A stretch of 41,245 nt of DNA from Planctomycetales bacterium (GTDB lineage: Bacteria > Planctomycetota > Planctomycetia > Isosphaerales > Isosphaeraceae): assembly GCA_027452145.1 (NCBI GenBank), contig DAIDHB010000182.1:1-41245 (forward strand), given 5' to 3'. The notes below the pieces were generated by a model. It was given only the letters and a program-made list of their open reading frames with translations, was not told the DNA's origin and did no database searches. Position 1 is the first letter of the stretch. The number at the start of each line of letters is the position of its first letter. The position numbers and the translations under genes are program-made. This document shows, piece by piece, positions 9,154-20,415 of this stretch.

Positions 9154-9412
9154 GGCCTGCGCCCCCCAGCTCGCGCAAGAGCAACCAGCGGGACAGCCAG
9201 AGACCGACGAGCGCCGCCACGATCCCACGCGGGCCCTGCGCGATCAGGGCGACGAGGCCCGCCCCGAGCAGCGCCAGACGGCCCGCCCCGAGGAGCGGCA
9301 GCCACCGGACACGGCCCGGGCGATCGAGTACGGCGCGCACGGTTAGCCAGAGTCCCCCGAAATAGGCCAGCCCCAGGCCCGCCCCCGCGCCGACGCCGAC
9401 GATCCAGCTCAT
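9143..9412 (-). CDS. atpR: N-ATPase membrane subunit AtpR
   Basis: Small three-helix membrane protein, 89 aa (GVGAGAGLGLAYFGGLWLTV; LLGAGRLALLGAGLVALI; GIVAALVGLWLSRWLLL). Position between atpQ and atpB, size and in-membrane arginines match AtpR, a subunit found in N-type ATPases and absent from standard F-ATPases; a role in c-ring assembly or ion access has been proposed for it. The ATG at 9410-9412 overlaps the atpQ stop by four bases. Identification rests on gene order and topology more than on sequence motifs. Confidence 0.88.
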   Translation of the reverse strand: MSWIVGVGAGAGLGLAYFGGLWLTVRAVLDRPGRVRWLPLLGAGRLALLGAGLVALIAQGPRGIVAALVGLWLSRWLLLRELGGAGHGK

Positions 9413-9689
9413 CGACGAACCTCCTGTTCCACGTGACGCCAGGCGGCCATGCATCCCAGCGCTAGGCCGCAGCTCAGCAGCGAGAGTGTCCAGAAGATCC
9501 CGGCGCCGTCGCGTGCGTCGATCCAGCGGCCCAGGAAGGCACCGACAAGCGCGGGGATGACGACCATCCAGCCAACAGAACCGACCAGGCCGAGACCCTG
9601 CCAGAAGGTCATCCGCTGGGGTACGCCGGCACGTTCGGCCTGGCGCCGGACCTCGCTGACGAATGGCTCATCATCCGGCCGCGGCGGGT

Positions 9690-9693
<4 letters not shown>
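9409..9693 (-). CDS. atpQ: N-ATPase subunit AtpQ (AtpI-like)
   Basis: 94 aa with two predicted membrane helices (about 36-53 and 66-84). The segment GAFLGRWIDARDGAGIFWTL carries the Gly-rich/Asp signature of the AtpI/AtpQ family, placed between the helices; the Asp has been suggested to bind a divalent cation. Located between atpC and atpR with four-base overlaps on both sides, as expected for the conserved atpDCQRBEFAG order. Function in the complex (assembly or Mg2+ handling) is inferred from family knowledge. Confidence 0.88.
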
Positions 9694-11692
<1,999 letters not shown>

Positions 11693-11719
11693 TCAGCGAC
11701 GAGGGCCGGCCCCGCGTCG

Positions 11720-11751
11720 TTGACGCAGCCTCGGCCGGGACCTGCTATGAT
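11720..11751 (+). promoter_or_regulatory. Predicted promoter of the NYN-domain gene
   Basis: Extended -10 element TGC-TATGAT (hexamer at 11746-11751) with TTGACG at 11720-11725; the 20-base spacer is long, but the TGn extension can compensate. The ATG codons at 11747 and 11750 fall inside the -10, which argues against their use as start codons for the downstream gene. Confidence 0.45.
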
Positions 11752-11800
11752 GAAACCAGGAGATTTCCTGGGTCGGTCCACGGCGCGGGGCCTGTCTGTC

Positions 11801-12421
11801 ATGCGGTGGCTGATCGACGGCTACAACGTCATGCATGCGTCGGGGATACTCGGCCCGCGACTGAGCCGGGAGGGGTTTCGCCGCGCACGGCGGCGGTTCC
11901 TGGACGAACTGGCCAGGGTCCTTCCCACCGAGGCGGGCGGCGAGGTCACGGTGGTGTTCGACGCCAGGGTGCCGCCCGGTGACTTTCCGATCGCGTCGTC
12001 GTATCGCGGGATCCGTGTTCTGTTCGCGCTGGGGGACGAGGACGCCGACTCGCGGATCGAGTTCATCCTGGACCACGATTCCAATCCCCAGAATCTCAAG
12101 GTCGTCTCCTCGGATCGCCGCATCCGCCAGGCCGCCCGGCGGCGGCGGGCTCGGCCGATGACCGCCGACGAGTTCTGGGACCAGAAGGACCGGCTCGACC
12201 AACCCGAACGGCCGCAGGCTGGGGCCGCGACCCGGCCCGGGGCAGAGCAAGAGCCCGACCGCGACAGACCCGTCAACCCGGACGAGGCGAGGTTCTGGGT
12301 CGAGATCTTTCGTGACATCGAACACCTGCCCGGCATCCGCGACGTGCAATCACCCAGCGCCGCGCTGCTCACCGACGATGAGATCGCCGAGATCCAGCGG
12401 ATCATCGACCGCGAAGGTTGA
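11801..12421 (+). CDS. NYN-domain RNase, YacP/Rae1-like
   Basis: 206 aa. The opening (RWLIDGYNVMH) and the acidic residues spaced along the domain (VTVVFDA, DEDADSRIEFILD, VVSSDRRIR) are those of the NYN/PIN-like fold of the YacP (DUF901) family, metal-dependent RNases that in Bacillus include the ribosome-associated Rae1. The end (PVNPDEARFWVEIF; LTDDEIAEIQRIID) is a charged extension. Start: ATG at 11801 gives the conserved family N-terminus, although no strong Shine-Dalgarno precedes it. It stands alone between the divergent atp operon and sucC. Family assignment is confident, the RNA target unknown. Confidence 0.85.
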   Translation: MRWLIDGYNVMHASGILGPRLSREGFRRARRRFLDELARVLPTEAGGEVTVVFDARVPPGDFPIASSYRGIRVLFALGDEDADSRIEFILDHDSNPQNLKVVSSDRRIRQAARRRRARPMTADEFWDQKDRLDQPERPQAGAATRPGAEQEPDRDRPVNPDEARFWVEIFRDIEHLPGIRDVQSPSAALLTDDEIAEIQRIIDREG

Positions 12422-12589
12422 CGCCGGGCGACCCGAACGATCATCCCATCCATGCCCCCAGGACAGCGGAGGGCTGACCGGCGTCGTCCTGGCATGGGCG
12501 GGCGGTCCGTGGTAAAACCGTAGGAATTCGACGCCCGCCCAGGAATCGGGCGGGGCCGGTGTCGCACTGTCACATGAGGTCCGGTCACG

Positions 12590-13840
12590 ATGAAGGTTCA
12601 CGAATACCAGGCGAAAGAGCTGCTCAAGAACGCCGGGGTCGCGGTGCCGGAGGGGATCGTCATCACCCGGCCGGACGAGGCTCCGGCGGCCTATGACAAG
12701 CTGGGTGGCGGGCTGATCGTCGTGAAGGCCCAGGTCCATGCCGGCGGGCGCGGCAAGGGCGTCGCGATCGGGCCGAAAGACGACCGCGAGGCGGCGCTCG
12801 AGATCGCCAGCGGCCGGAAGCCCCGGCCGGACTCGATGGCGAAGGGCGTGCAGCTCGTCCGCTCCGCCAGGGAGGCCCAGGACGCCGCGGCCAGCCTGCT
12901 GGGCAAGACCCTGGTGACCTATCAGACCGGCGCGCAGGGACAGGTCATCTCGAAGGTGCTGGTGACCGTCGGCCACGAGATCGCCCGCGAGCTGTACCTG
13001 GGCATGGCCGTCGATCGTGGGATGCAGTGCCCCGTGCTGATGGCGTCGACCGAGGGCGGCGTCGAGATCGAGACCGTCGCCCAGCAGACACCCGAGAAGA
13101 TCCACCGCGAGCCGATCGATGTCGGGGTCGGCCTGGCCGATTTCCAGGCGCGGAAGGTCTGCAAGGCGCTGGGGCTCTCGGGCGACTCGGCGAAGAAGGG
13201 CGCCTTGTTCCTGAAGAACTTCGTCCAGCTCTTCATCAAGACCGACGCGTCGCTGGCCGAGATCAACCCGCTGATCGTCACGGCGTCGGGTGACGTGCTG
13301 GCGCTCGACTGCAAGCTGAACTTCGACGACAACGCCGCGTTCCGCCACCCCGAGCTCGTCGCGATGCTCGACGAGGCCGAGGAAGACCCGGCCGAGCTAC
13401 GCGCGGGGCGGATCGGGCTGTCGTACGTCAGCCTCGACGGCGACATCGCCTGCCTGGTCAACGGCGCCGGGCTGGCGATGAGCACGATGGACCTGATCAA
13501 GTACCACGGCGGCGAGCCGGCCAATTTCCTGGACGTCGGCGGCGGAGCCAACAAGGACCAGGTTCTCGAAGGCTTCCGCATCCTGCTGAGCGAGCCGCGG
13601 GTCAAGGCCGTGCTGGTCAACATCTTCGGCGGGATCATGAAGTGCGACACGATCGCCGCGGCATTGCTCGCGGCCTATGACGAGCTGGATTTCCGCGTGC
13701 CGCTCGTCGTGCGGCTCGAGGGGACCAACGTCGACAAGGGCAAGGCTCTGCTCAAGGAGAGCGGCCGCAAGATCATCACGGCCGACGGGCTCACCGACGC
13801 CGCGCAGAAGGTCGTCGCGGCGGCGAAGGGCGCGGCGTAA
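12590..13840 (+). CDS. sucC: Succinyl-CoA synthetase, beta subunit (ADP-forming)
   Basis: 416 aa, slightly longer than the usual 390 or so. N-terminal ATP-grasp domain ([35 protein letters not shown]) followed by the CoA-ligase-type domain ([27 protein letters not shown]). With SucD it converts succinyl-CoA, ADP and Pi to succinate, CoA and ATP in the TCA cycle. ATG at 12590 with GAGGT about 9 bases upstream. sucD follows after 153 bases that contain a palindromic element, so the two may be cotranscribed despite the gap. Confidence 0.97.
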   Translation: MKVHEYQAKELLKNAGVAVPEGIVITRPDEAPAAYDKLGGGLIVVKAQVHAGGRGKGVAIGPKDDREAALEIASGRKPRPDSMAKGVQLVRSAREAQDAAASLLGKTLVTYQTGAQGQVISKVLVTVGHEIARELYLGMAVDRGMQCPVLMASTEGGVEIETVAQQTPEKIHREPIDVGVGLADFQARKVCKALGLSGDSAKKGALFLKNFVQLFIKTDASLAEINPLIVTASGDVLALDCKLNFDDNAAFRHPELVAMLDEAEEDPAELRAGRIGLSYVSLDGDIACLVNGAGLAMSTMDLIKYHGGEPANFLDVGGGANKDQVLEGFRILLSEPRVKAVLVNIFGGIMKCDTIAAALLAAYDELDFRVPLVVRLEGTNVDKGKALLKESGRKIITADGLTDAAQKVVAAAKGAA

Positions 13841-13859
13841 CACGGCCGCCAGGGAAAAT

Positions 13860-13893
13860 GGGACAGGCCCCTCGAAGACTCGAAGGCTGCCCC
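13860..13893. repeat. Palindromic intergenic element, copy 2 (degenerate)
   Basis: GGGACAG at 13860-13866 and CTGCCCC at 13887-13893 form imperfect arms around a loop with CCTCGAAGAC, the same core as the element at 4918-4957. It lies between sucC and sucD. The shared loop in two unrelated intergenic positions suggests a dispersed REP- or MITE-like family and not a gene-specific terminator. Confidence 0.5.
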
Positions 13894-13993
13894 GTTCCCG
13901 CGCCGCCGGCTGCGAAACAATGAGGGACACAAGGGTATCGAACGGGCTGGCCGGGCCGTCCGTTGGCGGCGGCCGAAACCGGTGGGAGCACTC

Positions 13994-14875
<882 letters not shown>

Positions 14876-14883
14876 ACGATCCG

Positions 14884-15489
14884 ATGAACCAGGGCCCGCC
14901 CGACCACGACTCGCCGGATCACGCCGACACGAGCAATCCCTGGACGACCCTCGCGAGCCGCGAGATCTACGAGAATCCGTGGATCCGCGTGCGCGAGGAC
15001 CAGGTCCTGCGACCCGACGGCCGGCCGGGCATCTACGGCGTCGTCGAGTTCAAGAACCGCGCGGTTGGCGTGCTACCGGTGGACGACGAGGGCCGAGTCT
15101 GGCTCGTCGGTCAGTACCGCTACCCGCTCGGCATTTATTCGTGGGAAATCCCCGAGGGGGGCTGCCCCGAGTCCGAGACTCCCGAGGCCACCGCGCTGCG
15201 CGAGCTGCGCGAGGAGACCGGGCTGGTCGCGGCCCGCCTTGAGCTGGTCGCCACGGCGCACCTGTCCAACGCCGTCAGCGACGAGGTCGCTTACATCTAT
15301 CGCGGCACTGAACTTTCCCAGGGGCCCGACGAGCCGGAGGGGTGCGAACGGATTCAGGTCCGCCGCGTCGAGTGGGACGAGGCGTGGCAGATGCTCCGGC
15401 GCGGCGAGATCACCGACTCGATGAGCGTCATCGCGCTCTTGCACGAGGCCGTGCGGCGGATGGGAGGGGTTGCGAGCGGCGAGAAGTGA
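14884..15489 (+). CDS. Nudix hydrolase, ADP-ribose pyrophosphatase type
   Basis: 201 aa. The Nudix box G-x5-E-x7-RELREETGL is complete (from EGGCPESE to REETGL), so the Mg2+-binding glutamates are present. The surrounding pattern (VVEFKNRAVGVLPVDDEGRVWLVGQYRY; SWEIPEGG; LSNAVSDEVAYIY) is that of the ADP-ribose/NDP-sugar pyrophosphatase group (NudF-like), which cleaves X-linked nucleoside diphosphates. The ATG at 14884 lies 8 bases after sucD, so translation is likely coupled. The exact substrate cannot be read. Confidence 0.88.
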   Translation: MNQGPPDHDSPDHADTSNPWTTLASREIYENPWIRVREDQVLRPDGRPGIYGVVEFKNRAVGVLPVDDEGRVWLVGQYRYPLGIYSWEIPEGGCPESETPEATALRELREETGLVAARLELVATAHLSNAVSDEVAYIYRGTELSQGPDEPEGCERIQVRRVEWDEAWQMLRRGEITDSMSVIALLHEAVRRMGGVASGEK

Positions 15490-15557
15490 GGAGCGAGAAG
15501 GAAGGACGGAGGGAAGGTGTGAGGCTGTCGTCGCGTTCGTCGGCGGCGGCCGTCGCA

Positions 15558-16688
15558 TTAGCCCGCGTCGCGGCCGTCGATCTTCGCGCCGGCGAGCGCC
15601 TCGGGGAAGTACTTGCCGGGGCAGGCGGTCGGGGTGGCGGCAAGGTGGGCGTGGGTCGAGACGTTCAAGGGAGCGATCTCGTAGCGGCGGCTGAGGTAGG
15701 CGATGAGGGCCTGGGCCGCGGCAACCTGGCGAGGCGTGGGCGGCTGCTGGTCGAGGTCCCCGATCAGGCAGATGCCGATGCCGTACTCATCCACGTCGTG
15801 GCTGCGGGCGTTGCGGCAGTGGACGCCCTGCTTCTGGTTATCCCAGCGTCGGGCGACCTCGATCTGGCCGTCGCCGCTGCCGTTGCCATTGCCGATGATG
15901 AAGTGATAGCCGCAACCATCGTAGCCGAGCTGCTTGCGGTGCTCGCGGTCGATCTCGTCGTAGTTGCCGGCAGCCGACGCGCTGTGGTGCAGGACAATAT
16001 AACGCCAGGGACGATCGGCCTTGGCCGGATAGAACAGCTCGCTGGCGCCGGTGCCGGCGATGTAGGGCTGGAGTTTCGAGGCGACATCGCCGCCTTCACC
16101 CGAGCGTCCGGCGCGATCGGCGGCGGAGCCGGCGCCCGCCCGGCTGGTGAGCCGGGCGTCGCTGGCACCCTGATTGTTCAACATGGTCGACGCGCTGCCC
16201 GGTTCACTTTTCGGCTCGAGCAGAGTCGGGCCGGAACCAGTGCCGGGGGAGGCCGGAGCCGGGGGCGACCCGGCTCCCGGCTTGGCGCTGCTGCGAGTGC
16301 TGCTGGTGCCCGACGAGAACGCGTCGAACTCGGGATCCGGGCCGATCTGGGCGCTCGGCGGCCGTTCGACCGTCGAGCTGCGGACCGTGCCCGACGAGTT
16401 CCCGCGGAACGTCGAGCTGGGTGTGACACTGGAGTCGATCGACGGGGTCGTGATCGTCGACGACGGGACGCTGGCGGCCGGTTCGGTCGTGACGGTCGTG
16501 CCGCCCATGGACGCTCCGCCGCAGGTGGAGCAGCCCGAGGTGGGACGGGCAAAGATCGGACGGTACGACGTGGAGCGATGGTGCGAGCAGCCGGCCAGCG
16601 GCGACAGGGCCATCAGGCTGGCCGCAGCCAGGACCCAGCGTCGCGACCACGCGCGGTTCGCGGCAAGATCTCGACGAAACAGGGACAT
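15558..16688 (-). CDS. Lipoprotein with N-acetylmuramoyl-L-alanine amidase (PGRP/Amidase_2) domain
   Basis: 376 aa. The ATG at 16686-16688 has AAGGAG 9-10 bases upstream. The signal sequence ends in the lipobox LAGC with Cys34, so the protein should be lipid-anchored. Residues of about 45-200 are a Ser/Thr/Pro-rich linker of low complexity. The amidase domain occupies about 205-370: IVLHHSASAAGNYDEID (first zinc histidine), CGYHFIIGNGNG, GIGICLIGD, and THAHLAATPTACPGKYF (second His and Cys ligands). It would cleave or bind the peptide stem of peptidoglycan, acting in wall turnover. It converges with the Nudix gene (68 bases between stops). Confidence 0.88.
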   Translation of the reverse strand: MSLFRRDLAANRAWSRRWVLAAASLMALSPLAGCSHHRSTSYRPIFARPTSGCSTCGGASMGGTTVTTEPAASVPSSTITTPSIDSSVTPSSTFRGNSSGTVRSSTVERPPSAQIGPDPEFDAFSSGTSSTRSSAKPGAGSPPAPASPGTGSGPTLLEPKSEPGSASTMLNNQGASDARLTSRAGAGSAADRAGRSGEGGDVASKLQPYIAGTGASELFYPAKADRPWRYIVLHHSASAAGNYDEIDREHRKQLGYDGCGYHFIIGNGNGSGDGQIEVARRWDNQKQGVHCRNARSHDVDEYGIGICLIGDLDQQPPTPRQVAAAQALIAYLSRRYEIAPLNVSTHAHLAATPTACPGKYFPEALAGAKIDGRDAG

Positions 16689-17465
16689 GAACAGTTCTCC
16701 TTGCCAGGTGTGCGGCCCGCCCGGCCGCTTTGACCGGGGCTCGGCGTCACTCAAACGCAAGCCCGATGCCAGACGGGTCGCCACGAGAGTCCAGGTGCAT
16801 GACGAGCAAACCCGGCTTTCGACTCAAGTCTACACGCCGTTTAGCCGACAGGAGTTCGACCGCGATTTTTTTTGGGAATTCCTCAAGTTGCAGGCGTCGC
16901 GAACCGCAAGGTCACTTTTGTAACTTCTACCAATCGGAGGAGCGTTCCGCGGTGGACCTTGCCGGTCGAATTCAATGGAATAGCGCTCCTGTCCGGGTAT
17001 CGTGACCGGCCGAAATGACATCGATCGTGAGGGAGTTTCCGATCTCGACGATGGCGACGAATCCGAAGGTAACAACCCCGATCCCACCCCGCGCCGGCGA
17101 CACGACGTTTCGCGCAGGACGAGTCCAGGCGGATCGCCGCAGAGGGGCGTTGACCGATCCCGATCGGAGGACGCGTGAACGAATCCGGGCTGGAGAGGCT
17201 CGCCGAAGCCCCGTCGGACCGAGCGGCGCGATCGGATTACCCTACCGGGGCCGGCCGCGACGCGGTATCCTGGATGGACGTCCTCCGGAGATCGGCCCCC
17301 GAACTTGCGGCGGGCTTTTTTTGTCGGCAATCGGGGGGCCTCGATCGGGTCTCGTGCCGGGCGATCCCTCGGATCCGATGTCCCGACCATCGCCGACGGC
17401 CCCGGCGCGGACCGCGGGACCGTGACCTCTGGACTGGATCGTTCGACGAAGGACGAGCGTGCGAC
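16689..17465. other. Long intergenic region upstream of leuS
   Basis: 777 bases without a convincing gene. It includes an 8-T run (16866-16873) without a stem, a strong Shine-Dalgarno (GGAGG, 17166-17170) in front of a GTG at 17175 that is in frame with leuS, and a hairpin followed by T7 at 17295-17322. Small open frames here have no recognisable protein content. It probably contains the leuS promoter and leader; no clear -35/-10 pair was identified. Confidence 0.5.
17295..17322 (+). terminator. Terminator-like hairpin in the leuS leader
   Basis: GCCCCCG (17295-17301) pairs with CGG-c-GGGC (17308-17315, one bulged C), enclosing the loop AACTTG, and is followed by seven T (17316-17322). It reads as an intrinsic terminator in the direction of leuS and lies 143 bases before the leuS start. 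It could attenuate leuS transcription, or end a short upstream transcript. No T-box consensus precedes it. Confidence 0.6.
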
Positions 17466-20243
17466 ATGCCTGCGTATCATCCCCAGCGTATCGAACCGAG
17501 GTGGCAAGCCGTTTGGGAGCGGGACCGGACCTTCCGGGCCGTCGACGGGGACACGTCGAAGCCCAAGCTCTACATCCTCGACATGTTCCCCTATCCCAGC
17601 GGCGCCGGGCTGCACGTGGGACATCCCGAGGGCTACACGGCCACCGACATCCTCTGCCGCTACAAGCGGATGCGCGGCTTCAACGTGCTGCACCCGATGG
17701 GGTGGGACGCCTTCGGCCTGCCCGCGGAGCAGTTCGCCGTCAAGGAGAATGTCCACCCTCGCATCACGACCCAGCAAAACATCAACAACTTCCGCCGCCA
17801 GATCAAGGCGCTGGGGTTCTCGTACGACTGGGATCGCGAGGTCGATACGACCGACCCGAATTACTACAAGTGGACCCAGTGGATCTTCCTGCAAATCCAC
17901 GACACGTGGTACGACCCCGAATTCGAATGGACCGACGCGACTGGCCGCCAGCGGCGCGGCAAGGGCCGGCCGATCGCCGAGCTGCCGATCCCTCCGAACA
18001 CGGCCGACCCCGATGCCTACCGCGACTCGCGGCGCCTGGCGTATCGCGCCGAGGTGCCCGTCAACTGGTGCCCCGAGCTGGGCACCGTGCTCGCCAATGA
18101 AGAGGTCATCGACGGCAAGAGCGAGCGCGGCGGACACCCTGTCGTCCGGATGCCGCTGACCCAGTGGATGCTGCGGATCACCGCGTATGGCGATCGCCTG
18201 GTCGAGGACCTGGACGATCTGGACTGGCCCCGGCCAATCAAGGACATGCAGCGCAACTGGGTCGGGCGGAGCGAGGGCGCCGAGGTCGACTTTCCGCTGG
18301 TGCTCGACCACCGGATCGAATCCGTCCGCGTCTTCACCACCCGGCCCGATACGTTGTTCGGCGCGACCTACATGGTCCTGGCGCCCGAGCATCCTCTGGT
18401 CGACGTCATCACAACGCTGGAGCAACGCCCGGCCGTCGATGCCTATCGCGAGGCCGCCGCTCGCAAGAGCGACCTCGATCGCACCGACCTGGCCAGGACC
18501 AAGACGGGCGTGTTCACCGGCGGCTACGCCGTGAACCCGGTCAATGACGAGCGGATTCCGGTCTGGATCGCCGACTACGTCCTGATGGGTTACGGCACCG
18601 GGGCGATCATGGCGGTGCCGGGGCACGACGAGCGCGATTTCGCGTTCGCGCGGACATTCGACCTGCCGATTGTGCGCGTCGTGGCCTCGAGTACCGATCG
18701 CGCCGGTGATCCGCTGGACGAGGCCGACGCCGAGCCGGGCGTCTCGGTTAACTCGCGCAATGCGTCGATCTCGCTTGACGGTCTGCCGACCGCCGAGGCC
18801 AAGGCCGCCATCACGGCCTGGCTCGACGCGAACGGGCTGGGCAAGAAGACTGTCAATTACAAGCTGCGCGACTGGTTGTTCTCGCGGCAGCGGTACTGGG
18901 GCGAGCCGTTCCCGGTGGTACTCGATGAGCAGGACCGCGTCACGCCGGTCTCGGTCGAGGAGCTGCCCGTCCGGCTGCCCGAGCTGGACGATTTCAAGCC
19001 GACCGGCAAGCCGGAGGGGCCGCTGAGCAAGGCCGTGCAGTGGGTCCGGTACTCCGACAAGGCGCGGCGCGAGACGAACACCATGCCGCAGTGGGCCGGC
19101 TCGTGCTGGTACTACCTGCGTTACATCGACCCGAAGAACGACCGGCAACCGTGGGACCCCGCGAAGGAGCGGTACTGGATGCCGGTCGACCTCTATGTCG
19201 GCGGCGCCGAGCACGCGGTGCTCCACCTTCTGTACAGCCGCTTCTGGCACAAGCTCCTTTTTGACCGCGGGCTGGTGAGCACGCCCGAGCCGTTTCAGAA
19301 GCTGGTCAACCAGGGGATGATCCTGGGCGAGGTCGAGTACACCGGTTTCCTCGACGAGTCGGATCGATGGGTGTCGAGCGCGACGGTCGAGGCCGACGAC
19401 CACCACGGATTCGTCGGCGTCGAGGGCAGCAGTCGCCGACCGGTGCGGGCGGTGCGGTTGCGTGAAGACCAGGTGATGAAGAAGGGCGAGGGCTTCGTGC
19501 TGGCCGAGGATGCCGATGTCCGCGTGCAGGCCCGGGCACACAAGATGTCCAAGAGCCGAGGAAACGTCATCAATCCCGACACCGTCGTCCGCGAGTACGG
19601 CGCCGACAGCCTGCGGCTCTATGAGATGTTCATGGGCCCGCTCGAAGCCGTCAAGCCGTGGAGCATGAAGGGGGTCGAGGGTGTCTATCGCTTCCTGGCC
19701 CGCGCGTGGCGGATGGTCGTGGACGCCGAGGCCGACGAGGTGACCGTCGACTCGCGAGTCCAGGACGTGCCGGTGAACCCGGAGCAGGCCAAGGTTGTCG
19801 CGCGGACGACGGCCGCGGTGACGGACGACCTCGAGGCGATGCGATTCAACACGGCGATCAGCCGACTGATGGAGTTCACCAACTTCTTCACGTCGCAGGA
19901 GGTCCGGCCGAAGGCCGCGATGGAGACCTTCGCGCTGCTGCTCGCGCCAATGGCCCCGCACCTGGCCGAGGAGCTGTGGAGCCTGCTGGGCCATACTCAG
20001 ACGCTGGCCTACGAGCCGTGGCCGACGTATGACCCGGCGCTCCTGAAGGAAGAGGAGATCGAGGTCCCCGTGCAGGTCAACGGCAAGCTCCGCGCGCGGG
20101 TGCTGGTCCCGGCCGAGGCGGACGAAGCGGCGATCGAGCAGGCCGCGCGGCGGGACGAGCGGATCGCGGCGATGCTCGAGGGCAAGACGGTGCGCAAGGT
20201 CGTGGTGGTGCCGGGCAAGCTGGTGAACTTCGTCGTGACGTGA
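17466..20243 (+). CDS. leuS: Leucyl-tRNA synthetase
   Basis: 925 aa, longer than the usual 860 or so. Class I signature HVGH at 50-53 (HIGH motif) and KMSKS at 693-697; the editing domain includes the Thr/Asp-rich [20 protein letters not shown] and [15 protein letters not shown]. Two insertions explain the length: one of about 40 residues after [11 protein letters not shown] (before [13 protein letters not shown]), and one of about 45 residues ([17 protein letters not shown] and onward) just before KMSKS. The ATG at 17466 matches the family N-terminus ([14 protein letters not shown]). The in-frame GTG at 17175 would add 97 unrelated residues spanning the leader hairpin and is judged unlikely. 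Confidence 0.97.
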   Translation: MPAYHPQRIEPRWQAVWERDRTFRAVDGDTSKPKLYILDMFPYPSGAGLHVGHPEGYTATDILCRYKRMRGFNVLHPMGWDAFGLPAEQFAVKENVHPRITTQQNINNFRRQIKALGFSYDWDREVDTTDPNYYKWTQWIFLQIHDTWYDPEFEWTDATGRQRRGKGRPIAELPIPPNTADPDAYRDSRRLAYRAEVPVNWCPELGTVLANEEVIDGKSERGGHPVVRMPLTQWMLRITAYGDRLVEDLDDLDWPRPIKDMQRNWVGRSEGAEVDFPLVLDHRIESVRVFTTRPDTLFGATYMVLAPEHPLVDVITTLEQRPAVDAYREAAARKSDLDRTDLARTKTGVFTGGYAVNPVNDERIPVWIADYVLMGYGTGAIMAVPGHDERDFAFARTFDLPIVRVVASSTDRAGDPLDEADAEPGVSVNSRNASISLDGLPTAEAKAAITAWLDANGLGKKTVNYKLRDWLFSRQRYWGEPFPVVLDEQDRVTPVSVEELPVRLPELDDFKPTGKPEGPLSKAVQWVRYSDKARRETNTMPQWAGSCWYYLRYIDPKNDRQPWDPAKERYWMPVDLYVGGAEHAVLHLLYSRFWHKLLFDRGLVSTPEPFQKLVNQGMILGEVEYTGFLDESDRWVSSATVEADDHHGFVGVEGSSRRPVRAVRLREDQVMKKGEGFVLAEDADVRVQARAHKMSKSRGNVINPDTVVREYGADSLRLYEMFMGPLEAVKPWSMKGVEGVYRFLARAWRMVVDAEADEVTVDSRVQDVPVNPEQAKVVARTTAAVTDDLEAMRFNTAISRLMEFTNFFTSQEVRPKAAMETFALLLAPMAPHLAEELWSLLGHTQTLAYEPWPTYDPALLKEEEIEVPVQVNGKLRARVLVPAEADEAAIEQAARRDERIAAMLEGKTVRKVVVVPGKLVNFVVT

Positions 20244-20274
20244 AAGAGGACAGGGCTCCGCGACCGTTTTGTAG

Positions 20275-20325
20275 GGTGGGCATTGCCCACCAGTTCGAGG
20301 CCTCGACCGGTGGGCGATGCCCACC
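20275..20325. repeat. Pair of TGGGCA/TGCCCA palindromes
   Basis: GGTGGGCATTGCCCACC (20275-20291) and GGTGGGCGATGCCCACC (20309-20325) are near-identical palindromes 34 bases apart, between leuS and the Hsp70 gene. Each can fold alone, or the two can pair with each other into one long hairpin. The form resembles a dispersed intergenic repeat more than a promoter element. Confidence 0.7.
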
Positions 20326-20415
20326 CGACGCCAACCCAAGCCCCGCCGGGACAGACACCGAGTCCGACGATCGTCGACTCGAGGGCGGCCGGGCCGTCTG
20401 GCAGAGAGGAAGGTC

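Noticed and set aside
11747..11800. Earlier start codons (11747, 11750) for the NYN gene
   Set aside because: They lie within a good extended -10 element and the family N-terminus begins at 11801.
17240..17322. T-box riboswitch before leuS
   Set aside because: No AGGGTGG-ACCGCG-like box and no recognisable stem I before the terminator; CGCGGTATCC resembles the box only in reverse complement.
17175..17465. 97-residue N-terminal extension of LeuS from a GTG with GGAGG
   Set aside because: The added residues have no similarity to LeuS and would span the leader hairpin; the family start is at 17466. Kept only as a possible leader feature.
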